From contig NW_002476454.1 in NCBI RefSeq assembly GCF_000189635.1, positions 310,001 to 374,000 on the forward strand: 64,000 nt of DNA, in the 5' to 3' direction. Under the pieces are notes generated by a model. It saw only the letters and a program-made list of their open reading frames with translations. It had not been told where the DNA came from and did not search any database. This DNA is from Tetrahymena thermophila SB210. Taxonomy: Eukaryota > Ciliophora > Oligohymenophorea > Hymenostomatida > Tetrahymenidae. A program made the translations under genes and the position numbers. This document shows positions 39,938-51,982 of the stretch, in pieces (within the stretch, counting starts at the first letter, position 1; each line of letters opens with the position of its first letter).

Positions 39938-40977
39938 AAGAAAGTCTTGATTATTTATATATTATCTGCAAATCTTTTCGCAAGATTTAAAATAATAGAA
40001 ACTATCTTTCGCATTCAATAACTACTGTTTGAACAGAAATTTAGTTTTTAGTAAAATTGTATCATTTTTAGATTTTTTCCCCTTTAAAATCAACGTGGTA
40101 AATATAATTTTCCCTTAACATTTTAACATGAAAACATAATGTTAGCTTTCATAATAATATTTTTATTTGTCTCAAAATTTTGAACGTCCTTCTAATAATT
40201 TATTTTAGACTTTCATAATTGTATTTAATATTTTGTAAATCTAACCTTCTATTGATTTATCTATTTTATTATCTAAACAATTATTAGACACATTAGTAAT
40301 TTTTACATATAAATATATTTAAAATAGAAACTAAGTGAATATAACTAGTCTCAACTTTTCGTAATAATTAAAATATAATTAAATATAAAATTTATTTATT
40401 TTTTTTTATTTTATATTATTTGATATCTTGTGATCATTCGATATTCGATTGGATTAAATATCATATAATATTAATAAAAATCAGCAAATTAATTATTTTT
40501 TTAGAATTAATTAACTCCCAAAATATTAATTTTGAACATTATTCAACTACTATTTTGTTAATTAATTCTTAAATTCTTTAGATCAGATATTCATTTTCAG
40601 CCACTGCCAATGCTTATCTATTTATTTATCAATATCCAAATTAAATTCTTCATTTGAATGTATTTTAATAATCTTTATATTCTTGATTAAACAAATAATC
40701 CTGCAAAATCTAAAATCCCCATATTTTCGTTTTTTATATTCATTATGTCTATTATTATATATTCTTTAATATTTTGAAAAAATCTATATTAAATAAATAT
40801 CTAATTTAATAAAAGATTTAAAATGATATTTTTATATTTTAATAACACCATAAATCTCATTTATAACTCAAAAATTAAATTTAGGCTTTAAAATTAAAAA
40901 ATATTTAACAAATTACATAAAATATAAATTGTTGTTTCATTACAAAAAAAATATTTTTTTTATGGTATATTGGAATG
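39938..40977. repeat. Divergent promoter region, first copy of a tandem duplicate
   Basis: From the PABP leader to about 40460 this spacer aligns by eye with 42870-43415. Shared blocks include CCCTTAACATTTTAACATGA, GTTAGCTTTCATAATAATAT and GTGAATATAACTAGTCTC. The middle (40460-40900) has diverged, and similarity resumes at about 40930 against 43670. It is the ancestral head-to-head promoter of PABP and the coiled-coil gene. Confidence 0.75.
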
Positions 40978-42147
40978 CTAAAAAATAACTAAAAGTAAAA
41001 TAAAGATATATCTAATAAATAAATGAAATAGAATATTGTATTTTTTACAGATAATGTTGAAGAAAAAAAATAAATGGAATCATCTTAAATAGTCTAGTAA
41101 ATAATTCAAATAATAACTATATGACGTTATAAAAAAAAGTATTTTATTTTCTAATGGAGACACATTTTAAATGAAAAAGAAAAATAAATAAAAGATATTA
41201 TGAACCTGAAAATTAAAATAGTTTCGAATTAATTTTTACTCTATAACAAACATTATATTTACAAAATTACGATAGCGAAACTTAAGATAGTAGAAGTGTT
41301 ATTAAAATTATAGCTTATCCAAAAAAACAATTAAACAAATTTTAATCAGAATCAAATGAGATCTAATAGAATAATTTATTTACTCTTAAAACTTAAGAAA
41401 AAAATAGAGCCACTTCATCCTTAATGTCAAGAAAAATAATTAACTAGGTACCATAAATAAATGAAATCATCTTAAATAATATAGTAAATAATTATGATTT
41501 TAGTTAATATGGTAATTAGTAAATTAAAAAGAATAATTCAAATAATAACTAAATATATAAAAGTATTTTATTTTCTAATGGAGACACATTTTAAATGAAA
41601 AGAAAAATAATAATAAATATTATGAACCTGAGAATTAAAATAGTTTCAAATTAATTTTTACCCAATAACAAACATTATATTTACAAAATTTTTACTCTTA
41701 AAACTTAAGAAAAAAATAGAGCCACTTCATTTATTAATGTCAAGAAAGAATAATTAACTAGGAACCATAAATAAATTAAATCATCTTAAATAAAATAGTA
41801 AATAATTATGATTTTAGCTAATATGGTAATTAGTAAATTAAAAAGAATAATTCAAATAATAACTATATAAATATTTTATTTTTTAATGGAGACACATTTT
41901 AAATGAAAAGAAAAATAAATTAAAATATTATGAACCTGAAAAAAAATAGTTTCGAATTAATTTTTACCCAATAACAAACATTATATTTACAAAATTTACG
42001 ATAGCGAAACTTAAGATAGTAGAAGTGTTATTAAAATTATAGCTTAACCAAAAAAACAATTAAACAAATTTTAATCAGAATCAAATGAGATGCTAATAGA
42101 AAAATTATTTCTCTTAAAACTTAAGAAAAAAATAGAGCTACTTCATT
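40978..42147 (+). pseudogene. Decayed, internally triplicated copy of the coiled-coil gene 5' part
   Basis: The sequence repeats the start of the intact gene at 43727 (ATG CTA AAA AAT AAC TAA AAG...) and then jumps to a part of it corresponding to about 44490-44905. That part is present three times: about 40978-41435, 41436-41747 and 41748-42147. Each copy ends in a block like AAATAGAGCCACTTCAT followed by a scrap resembling PABP sequence (CTTAATGTCA). Frames are interrupted and in-frame TGA codons appear, so no product is expected beyond a short N-terminal peptide. The conserved start codon and following codons between this copy and the intact gene support the ATG chosen for the latter. Confidence 0.8.
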
Positions 42148-42188
42148 CCTTAATGTCACTCTTGGCAATTTAGAAGAAAACATTTCTT

Positions 42189-42869
42189 TCACTTTTTTTC
42201 ATTAGATTTGAAGATAATAGAAGGTCCCTTGTTTTAGGCTCCTGAATATGAGAAGTTCTTTTCAACTTTTTCCTTAATAGTCTTATAAATATGCTCTTCT
42301 TGCTTATCATCATCGTATTAGAAATCAAAAACGACCCAGAAATTCTTCTATTTATGGTTGTATTCAGTGTAGAATTTGAAATGAGGAACTTAAAGGTCTT
42401 TCTTAATTTGCTCGAAAATGATGTTGATTTATTAAGCCTTCTATTCCTTTTAATCAGCTGGGATTTCTTGTTCGAATAAATTAAGAACGAGTAATCTGTT
42501 TGCCTTTTTTCTGTTGCTATCGTTGAACTTTTAGACATTGATAGATATGTTAGAGTTTGGAATAGAAATCTTACCATTTAACTCCTGTTCTTTGAAAATT
42601 TTATTGTAGGCTTCTTCAGTTTTGAATTCAACGATACCATAACCTAAATTCTTGTTTTGTTCGGTCTTCTTAAGCTTAAGATTGATAATTTCACCATAAT
42701 TAGACATAAAATTGTGTAAAGCACTAGTTTCGAGGTCTTAAGGAACATTATGAATAAATAAGATATACTTTTTCTTTTGCTTAAGTTCATCCTCGTTTTA
42801 TTAATTAACATATTTAATTTCCTTATTCAAAAGAGTCCTTTTATCTTAAGTGGTGGTGGTTTATTACAT
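42189..42869 (-). CDS. Truncated PABP paralogue (RRM2-RRM3 only)
   Basis: An open frame of 226 codons from ATG at 42869 to TGA at 42189, clearly homologous to the PABP at 38024-39853. It opens MQQTTTTQDK, then skips most of RRM1 and joins at LLNKEI. It keeps RRM2 with LFIHNVP and NLGYGIVEF and all of RRM3, and ends after KGPSIIFKSNEKK where the parent continues into RRM4. A small length change next to that point puts a TGA in frame, and parent-like sequence continues a few dozen bases beyond before it meets the coiled-coil gene fragment. RRM1, RRM4 and MLLE are lost, yet no stop interrupts the 226 codons and many changes are conservative. It may be a young pseudogene or a short RNA-binding protein. 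Confidence 0.7.
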
Positions 42870-43726
42870 TTTTTTCTTTTTTGTCTTTTTTTGTTTTTTT
42901 TGTTTAAAGAAAGTATTGATTGTCTATATATCAAATCTATTAGCTAGAATATATTTTTTTTTAAATAATAGAAAGTATCTTTTTATTCAATAACTACTTC
43001 TTGAACAGTAATTGAGTTTTTATTTATATTCTTTGATTTAGATTTTTGCCCTTTAAATTCTACATGGTAATTACAATTTTCCCTTAACATTTTAACATGA
43101 AAACACAATGTTAGCTTTCATAATAATATTTCTATCTGTCTCAAAATTTTTAAAATACTTTTAATAATTTATTTTAGACTTTCATTTTTGTATTTAATAA
43201 TTTTTTCAACTTTTTATTGACTTATATATTTTATTATATTAACAATTCTTAAATAAATCAGCTATTTCACATAAAAATACATTTAACAAAGAAGCTAAGT
43301 GAATATAACTAGTCTCCATTTTTCCTAAAAATTAAAATATAATTAAATTTAAAATTTATTTAAAATTATTTGATAACTTACAATCATAAGATTGGATTAA
43401 ATATCATATGCCTTTTCAATTTTTGTCATTTATATAATAAGATATACTATTAATATTTTTTGGTTTTATTAAATTTAAGTTGATATTTTAATATTAAAAT
43501 CTAACTTAAATAATATAATAGATAGATACATACTGTTATTTTATCTTAAAATTTAAATTCTAAACTACTTACAAAACTTACGATCAAAAAATAGTAATTT
43601 AAATAAATTTTTTTTCTTCCTTTAAAATTACAACTAGAATCTGTAAAATAGCCAAAATATTAAATATTTTTATTGAGAGTCATTACAAAAAATACATTTT
43701 TTTATAGGTATATTGGACGGACACTT
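42870..43726. repeat. Divergent promoter region, second copy of the tandem duplicate
   Basis: Duplicate of 39854-40977. It includes a shortened T-rich (mRNA-sense A-rich) tract directly next to the truncated PABP start (42870-42905) and the blocks listed for the first copy. It now serves as promoter for the intact coiled-coil gene at 43727. Confidence 0.75.
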
Positions 43727-46700
43727 ATGCTAAAGAATAACTAAAAGTAAAATAAAGATATACCAAATAAATAAATTAAAAAGAATATTGCATTTTTTTC
43801 AGATAATATTGAAGAAAAAGCATAGTATGGAGTAGATTTTATTTAAGATTCTCAATAATAGCTTACAAATGTTAGATATTTAAGTGATTTGGATGATCCA
43901 CTTCCAACAAATATTGTTAATAGCTCTAATTATCAAAAGGGTAATATAAAAATCAAAAATAGGTAGAACTTAACGAATGATGTATAGCAATCGTAAAGAA
44001 AATATTCTTAAAACTTGATACAGTAGAAGGAAAATATCAAAAACAATTTATAAGACTAAAAGTTTAAGAATAGCTCTAAAAGATAGAGTTTATCACCATA
44101 ATAATAATTAGATAAAGACAATCGTAATATATATGAAATTGATCAAAAATAATTATATGAAGAGCTAGATGAGTGGAAAAATGAATTAGAGAATACAAAA
44201 AGAGTTCAAAATTATACTGAATAGATATTTGGCATCAAAGAATCAACTTAGAGCTTCTTAGGATAAGATAGATTTAATAATAGGCATTTAAGATAATTTA
44301 AATAAATTTCAGTTTAAAATTTAAATGGAAATTAAGCTAAAAATGAATATGAAAAAAATTAAAATGGCAATATAAACTAATAAACTTCTAGACAAACTAT
44401 GTCAATATCAAATGATATATAACTTTCATAAATAGATTCTACTAAGTTTAATGCTTCTAATATATAGCAAAGAATGAAATTGAACGTTTAAGAAAGCACA
44501 ATTAACTAGGAACCATAAATAAATGAAATCATCTTAAATAGTATAGTAAATAATTATGATTTTAGTTCATCTGGTAATTAGTAAATTCAAAAGAATAATT
44601 CAAATAGCACTGATGATAAATAAAAGCATTTACTTTCTAATGGAGCCTCGCCTTAAATGAAAAGAAAAATAAAAAAAAAATATTATGAACCTGAAAACGA
44701 AATTAGTTCCAATTAATTAGCTACCCAATAATAAACATCATCTTTACAAAATTATGATAGTGAAACTTAGGATAGTAGAAGTGTTATTAAAATTATAGCT
44801 TAGCCAAAAAAAACAATTAAACAGATTTAATCTGAAACAAATGAGATGCTTATAGAAAAATTATTTCTTTTAAAACTTAAGAAAAAAATAGAGCCACTTC
44901 ATTAAGAGCATATTGAAGATTTAAAACATAGATTTTTAGCAAAGTTTAAAGAATAAAGCTCACTTTAAGATAATATAAACGGATAAAAATAAAAATAATT
45001 TTTATCTAGATTACCAAGTCCTAGGGTGAACGAAGAAAGATAAAATTCAGGGTTTATTTCTGAAAGAAATACTAGACCTTAAAGCATAACAAGCTAGTTT
45101 TTTTAAAAACAATAAGAAATTGTCAAAGATGAAATAGAAAATTTTTAAAAGAAAACTTTAGATTCATTCAAATTTATATAATAAATTAAGAGAGCAAAAT
45201 CTGGTACTCCATAACTACTCAATTTAGTGAGTGGGAAAAAGGTAGGTGGAAATTAAAGTTAAACAAAAACAGAATAATATATCCAATAACTAGAAAAAGA
45301 ATTTACTTTAAATTAGGTTAAATAAAGTGCACAATTAACTAAAAATCTTGAAAATGCAAATGAGGGTACATTTTTAAACGAATAAGTTCAATAATAGCTT
45401 TTATTAAATTACAAATAAATGGTTAGCAATATCAAAGAAAAAAAAGATATTTTAGAATCTAGCCGCTTAGAAACATTTAAATTACAGTCAATAATAAATT
45501 AAATATAAGAAGAAAAAAAAGATTTGCAGTAAAAAATGCAAGTTGAACTTGAAAAAGCAGCACTCTAAAAATATTAAGTTTTCAGCAGACAAAATATTAC
45601 TTTAGAAAAAGAGCAAGAATCTAACTAAGAAAAATAACTCAGATAGGGAAGAAACAAAGAGCAGAAAAATTAAAAATCATTTGCGAATTTGAACAGTTAA
45701 ATTTAAGAGTAACAAAAAAACATTTAAATTGATTTCGATAGAAGACAAAGATCCTTAAGTAACAAAATAAGGCAACTTTAATAACTACTTAAAGAAAATT
45801 AACTTAATTCAAACAGCCTCCAGGAAGAGCTTAGTAATCTAAAGAATTCAAAACTAACAAAAAAAAAGTAGTTAAAAAATTACTATCTTTCTCTTCTTTA
45901 ATAGCATAAGTCATATGAAAGTCCATAAATATCAATCATTAAGCTCATAGAAGTATATTTTTTAAATTAGAATTTTAAATTTTTTATAAAAATATATCAA
46001 TTCAGTATATGTAGGAAATCGATGAAGAAATTGACGAAAAAATGTTACCTAATTACTTTGATTAAGACAATATCGAATTTGTAAAAAAACTCTAGAGACT
46101 CAGTATATAGCTAGAAAAACTTCAAGAAGAATTTTAAATAGTTTCAAAAAGCACAAAAAATTCTCTCCACTCATAAATTTAGTTGAATAAAATTTAGTAA
46201 AGTCAGTAAGAGTTTGTTAGTTCTCCTATTTTAAAATCTTCACTTAATTTAACATAACCAAAAAAACCGTTCTTAGACTAATAAAGCTAAATAGAAATCA
46301 AAATGAATAATTAAATTATAAAAAATTTAGCTTAAGGTAGCTCTCCTGCACTCTCTTAATCTTTAATATCTTAAAATTTGGTTTCTAATAGAAATTGGGA
46401 AGATGAAGATAAAAAATTACTTAAAATGATGATAGGAAAAGAAGTAAATCATAAACAAGAAATTAAAAAGAAACTCTCTAAAATATCTAAAAATACTCTT
46501 CAAACAAAGAATTAAAATTTAGAATATTTTTAGCTTTATTCACAAAATTATATTGTCTAAGAGGAAGATGATTAGGAAAAAGATAATTCTAGCCTCCTTT
46601 TTTAGGATAGAGTAAAGGAAAATGCTCTGAAAGAGAGAGAACCTAGGTATTCGAGTGCTCTTAAATTTGCAAATAGATAAAAAGAAGAAGATGAATACTA

Positions 46701-47454
46701 TTTTTTTCTTTACAATCTAAAAAGAGGTTCTTTGTCAATTTTAGAATATAATAAAAAATTATCAGAGTAAATTTAGCACATATAAACTAATATTGATAGC
46801 TTAAAAGAATAAGAGTTAGAAAGGCTTATTAAAAAGTATAATAATATAACTGCTGAAGATAGATTACTCAATGTGAAGAAAATATTTATACTAATGTATG
46901 GATTTTAAGAAGGAAATGATTGGTATTCTAAATTTATTAAAAAAAGAAAAGAAATGTTAATAAAATCTGTGGCTAGCAAAACATTTAACTTTTAAGAATA
47001 TATCTACAGTAAAAACAATTAACAAAAAATAGATTTTATGATAAACTAAAAAGATTAGCTTTCCAAATAAGAAAAATACTAAATTCAATAAGATTTTTAA
47101 AAAAATGAAAATGAATCTAAAAAAGAAACAGAAAAAGTAAAATCTTACAATCCATAGCAAATTCATTAATAAAAAGAGTTAATTTTAAATAGATTTAAAG
47201 TTTTATAAGAAACTCCTAATTCAATAGGAGGTTCTAATACTACAAGACATTAATAATTATAAGATCCATTTTAATTATTTATTAAAAAAACTAATTTAGA
47301 GTAAATTTCTAATCTGAAAGCAAATCCTAGAGAAACAAAGAATTAGAAACAAAGAAAAAGTGTACACTTTTAAAATTATAATCTTGTATAAGAATAAAAT
47401 GAAATAAACTAACTAAGTAATACTACTTTAAATTTCTCCTCAAAAAATTTATGA
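43727..47454 (+). CDS. Large Gln/Lys/Glu-rich coiled-coil protein
   Basis: Two exons, 43727-45952 and 46006-47454, with a 53-nt intron, giving 1224 aa. The start MLKNNQKQNKDIPNKQIKKN is supported because the decayed duplicate at 40978 keeps the same ATG and frame. The protein is hydrophilic throughout. Residues up to about 380 are Asn/Ser/Gln-rich. Long coiled coils follow (EKKDILESSRLETFKLQ..., EEKKDLQQKMQVELEKAAL), then a second charged region (KKLLKMMIGKEVNHKQEIKKKLSK). No enzyme motif, zinc finger or membrane segment is seen. Structural or scaffold roles (cytoskeleton, basal body) are possible but unsupported. It is one half of the duplicated divergent pair described in this region. Confidence 0.8.
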
Positions 47455-48064
47455 TTATCCTTACAAAATAAAAATTAATTTATTTCTGCTGATATCTAAT
47501 TTAAAGATAATATTTTTGAATAAACCTTTATTAAAAAAATTTAAAAAAACACTATTAATTACTAATTTAAAATTAAATTATATTAATTTAATGTATTTAT
47601 CAAAAAATTGCATGTTTAAATATTTTATCAATTATAATCAATTCAGAAAATTTATTTTTTTAGAAAAATATTATTAAAATTAATTTTAAATATTTATGAA
47701 TTTAATTAAAAATATGATAAGTACATAAAATATTTGAATCAAATTTTTGAAATATTTAAATTGAATTAATTATTCTTTAAAAAATTTTGTAGTTAATTTT
47801 AAAATGAATGATCAAGAATACATAATCAAGCATTTTAATTTAAATAATTAAAAAATAAAAATGATATGTGATTATTAGAACAAATAAAATATTGAATTTT
47901 TTTAAAATTAATTCTTATGATAAATATTTTATTTAATAATCTTAAATTCAATATTAGTAGGTAGACAAGTATTTGAAAATTGCTTGCTTAAGGTATGTTA
48001 TAAACTTGCAAAATAAATATAAAAAAATAATTTTATAAAATAAAAAAATTCAATCAATGTTTGC
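47455..48064. other. Convergent intergenic region
   Basis: 610 bp of AT-rich 3' flanks with no feature recognised. Confidence 0.5.
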
Positions 48065-49646
48065 TCATTATTATTGAGGAATATTTTATTGAGAGGTATT
48101 TTAATTTGAATGTATCGATTTTTCTTGCTCACTGCCTTATTTTTCATTATTTTCTTCTTTTTAGTGCTCTTTTTCTTAAGAAATATTAGGCTAGCTAGTG
48201 GATTTTTGTATTTGAGAACTGGAAGATCTATCATCGTTGTTTTCTTCTCCTTCTTTATGTTAGTTATCTTAATGTTATTACTTTTCTTCAGTTTAGTCAA
48301 ACTATGACCCTTCTTATTTGTTGATTTCTCTTTTAAGATATTTTTCATAAAACTCTTCAGTTGATAAAAGCAATGCACTCTCAAGTTCTTCATAAGCATG
48401 TTTTTACATCATCTAGGTAGATTAGAGCCTTTAAATTATATCCATTTCAAGCATTTCCATTCTCTTCATTTCTCTTATTTTTTACTCTTTAATTTTATCT
48501 TCCTGTGTAGTCTTAACTTCAATTTCTTTTTTAATATGGTCCTTCTTGTAATCCTAAAATTCTTTTATTTTTTACTATCTATTTTCTCTTTGTTGCTTTA
48601 TATTTTCATATTTCTCCTTGGCTTTATTCATAACAACATCTTTTTTTTCTTTAATTTTCTTTTCATTTTGTAGCTTCAATTCTTTCATTTTTGTTGCATT
48701 TGATAGTTTTTATGACTCGTACATTTCCTTATTTGTTTTTTTAGATTCCATACTTGAGGCTCTTAACTATGAAACTCTCTCTTTCTTTCTAGCTAGCTCT
48801 TTTTGTTGTAATTCTACTTTCTTTAATAATTTAACAAAAAATGAACAAAATGATTTAAAATTACTTTAAAAATTATTTTTCTGTTTAATTTACTAATAAT
48901 TTTTTAGGCGTTTTATTTATTTATTTTAAAAAACACATTATTTTTATCTATTAACATCAAATGCTTAAGATCTAATAAGAAAAAAACCTAAATATGTCAA
49001 AATAATTTTTTACAGTCTATTGCTTCTTTTAATTTTTCAGCTTTAAATAGTAGATTTCCATTGCCTTTTTACGGGTTTCTTCTATTTTTTTTAAAGTTCT
49101 GACCTCTTCTTATTTTAGCAAGGAGATTCTATTTGCTAATGATTAAGTATTAACTTCTGCTTATTTTCTTTCTTTTCTAACTTAGTAATAATTGGTGATA
49201 GTGCTATTCTTTTATTCGACACTCCCATATTTACTGGCTGAATTCCCGTGAGTTTTCTTTTAACTACCTTCATCTTAATTGAAATCATTTTAATTGTCTC
49301 TGGAATGATGATGATCACTTTCTCTTTCGTTTTCATTTTTATGATCATGAATATCATCTCCCAAATGTCCATCTTCATTTTAATTAGCGTGTCCACTTAT
49401 CTAACTATCATGATGACTCTATTGCTTTTCATGGTTTTAATTATCTAAATTTTCTTATGAAATATTCCCCTGAGATTATTGCTTCTCCAATTTCTCATCA
49501 TTTTACTGATGAATTTAAGAATTATCATTTTTATTCAGCTAGGTGTTTGAATGCACATCTTATTATGATTGATTCTATGATTCTTTAGGTTTGCTATTAT
49601 TGTCAATTTAGCTTGCATTTTTAGATGGAATTTGCTTTTCAGACAT
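48065..49646 (-). CDS. Charged coiled-coil protein with His/Asp/Asn-rich N-terminus
   Basis: Two exons, 49646-49014 and 48820-48065, with a 193-nt intron, giving 462 aa. The first 150 residues are low-complexity Gln/Asn/Ser with His-Asp clusters (HDHKNENERESDHHHSRD). From about residue 160 to 370 it is a nearly continuous Lys/Glu coiled coil (RTLKKIEETRKKAMEIYYLK; NEKKIKEKKDVVMNKAKEKY; DKIKEQKIREMKRMEMLEMD). The tail is again Gln/Glu/Ser-rich. Several frames on the opposite strand look open but are only the complement of this coding sequence. Similar coiled coils occur in ciliary and cytoskeletal proteins of protists, and no specific family is recognised. Confidence 0.75.
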
Positions 49647-50114
49647 TTCTTATCAAACTTTTTATTCTAAATAATAGATAGCTTCAATGTATACGAATAA
49701 CTCTAATAGCTCTGCTAAAGGATAAACTTTAAGATTATAAATTTTTGCTTTTAGCTATTTATACTGAATTTATTTTTTAGTAATTATTAATTTATTTTAA
49801 TGATTTACTTAATTTTATAATCAAAAAATAAAAGTTATAATAATTCAAAAGAAAAAAAATTTTTTTTTTTGTTTTTGCTAATATATATGTTTATGATGTT
49901 TAAGCAAACAAACAAAGTATGCAAGGCCTAATTAAAAATAATGAAACATCTTGATTTATATCGTTTTTTTTACCTCCTTTATAAGTGTTTAATATATAAA
50001 ATAATAATAAAAATGAGAATATAATATTTAGAATAAATAAATAACAAACATATCAAAACAAACAAACACTTAAAATAATTTATTTTTAAATAATTATATA
50101 AAAAATCTATTTAA
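49647..50114. other. Intergenic spacer
   Basis: 468 bp between two minus-strand genes, AT-rich, with no motif recognised. Confidence 0.45.
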
Positions 50115-51982
50115 TCAAATAAAATCATCAAAATCTTCATTTTTTTTTTCTTCACAAATTTTTGTTAATTCTTTCTGTATAGTTCCATCTTTCATGGATT
50201 GTCTAATTTGCTCAAGTTCTTCTTTTTTGGCTTAATATTTCTACAATATTTCTTTAGTCCTATCACTGAATTCAAACATTTTCAAGTTTGATATGGCTGA
50301 TTGCATTTCATCGTTGCTGTCACATAGGTTACGGATAAGCATAACAGACCATTCTCTTTGAAGAGGATTAGTTTCATCCATGTAAGTTTAATTCAAGCAA
50401 CTTAGCAAATACCCATTTTATAAAATGTAATCTTATGCTTCTCTGTTAATGTGAACGACATTACTTAAAAATCTCATAATGTTAGAAAAGATATCTTAAT
50501 AACTTTCTGCTGAAAAGTAAAGCAAGCATTGCTTTTTGGAATTAATTAGTGCTTGAGAACGATCAAAACTTAAGCTATTTAATTTTTATAAATTTTAATT
50601 TAACTTTAAGACCTCCTCAAATAATCCGTTATCAAATATTTTTTTCTAAATTTAGCTGTTGTATGCTCCCAAAAAAGTGAGATTACAAAATACTCTAATT
50701 TTATCATGAATTTATATCAAATGATTAGTAAATAATAGCTTTTCCTCATCATCTAAATCTTGAGGATCTACCAGCTCAAAGGCTTTTTTTGCATCTAATA
50801 AGTTATATATGCTTTAATGTATATTTTTAAATTAAGTTGTGATATAATCCAAGTCATTTGTGTTAAGTTGGAACTAATAATCACTCTTATTAACGTACTG
50901 GCATCTTACATCTATAATAGTAGGTTCTAGTCCTTTTACAAATGAGTTATTAACTTTTTCATCAATAAATTTTTAGGAAATGTGGTACAAGAAGAGCTAG
51001 AATTTTTCAAATAAACTATTTGAAACAAGCTCATATAAATTATACTCCTTTCCTTTACATTTGAATAGGTAGGTTTCGTTTTTTTACTCAACATAAACCC
51101 CTTCCTCAGAAACAAACAAAATTTCTAAATACTATATAATGCTAAATGACTAATTTTAACTCAAGTTAAAGAGATGAGAAATTAATAGCAGAGTCCAATA
51201 AATAACCTACACTTCTTATGACTAAGCTTATATTTATTAGGTTGCTTATTCTTAAATATTAATATCACTCTCATTTTTATTTTCTAAAAATTCTACAAGT
51301 ACTCCTTTTAAAATATGCTAAAACTATAAATAAAATTAATAATTTTTAAATACACAATTATTTTAATTTAATTACTGAAAGGCTATTCATAATATTTTTC
51401 ATGACCACTTCTACCTTTTAAGCTTTTAAAAAGTTATACAAAAATGTGCAGATAAATTTTCTTAGTTTGGAATCTCTAAAGCTAAAAGAATCATAGACTT
51501 TTTTAAAAAGTAGATAATAGGTTTCATCTTTGCTAAAAATTTCTTCTGCCATAAAACTCTATTTAAAAATAGTAAATATTATGTAGAATTAAAAATATAG
51601 TATTTTACCTAATTTTGTTCATTTCCAGTAATAAAATTAGCCATAAACTAAAAGAAAAAGCTATCAATATTACTTTGGTGAAGTATATTTGCTTCGTTTA
51701 TGCTAATTACTTTCTGCAAAATAGATTTAAAACAATTACTTTATTGTAAGAACTGTCTAACTTCATCCTTTTTAAATTAAAAATGTGCTAAGTTATCATT
51801 ATTTAAGTTAATTTGATAATTACTTAGCACTATTTTTTTGTAACTAAAAGCCTTAGTTGTTTCCAAATTAAAGAAATAGTTTCTTTGCATTCTTCATTAT
51901 CTTTAATTTCAATTTATAAAAATAAATTGAAAATACTTTGAGAATCCATTTATGGAATTTCAGGTCTATAATCTTTATCCAT
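50115..51982 (-). CDS. Ataxin-10 family protein
   Basis: Four exons: 51982-51824, 51767-51609, 51558-51376 and 51323-50115, giving 569 aa. Ataxin-10 proteins are armadillo-like helical-repeat proteins linked in animals to cytokinesis and cilia-associated complexes, and in yeast known as Ctr86. The conserved C-terminal block is clear: FLSNVVHINREAQDYILQNG, then CLNQTYMDETNPLQREWSVM and LIRNLCDSNDEMQSAI, with NPLQREWSVMLIRNL at 486-500. An internal helix pair with IRVFCNLTFLGAYNSQIQ fits the repeat core. The rest is helical without further motifs. Intron 1 was placed at GTAATT (51823-51768), and a nearby upstream GT would also keep frame, changing seven residues. It is divergent from the VPS54-like gene. 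Confidence 0.82.

Noticed and set aside
48110-49448. Several plus-strand hydrophobic open frames
   Set aside because: Complement of the Lys/Glu-rich coiled-coil gene on the minus strand; AAG/GAA codons read backwards give Phe/Leu/Ser runs.
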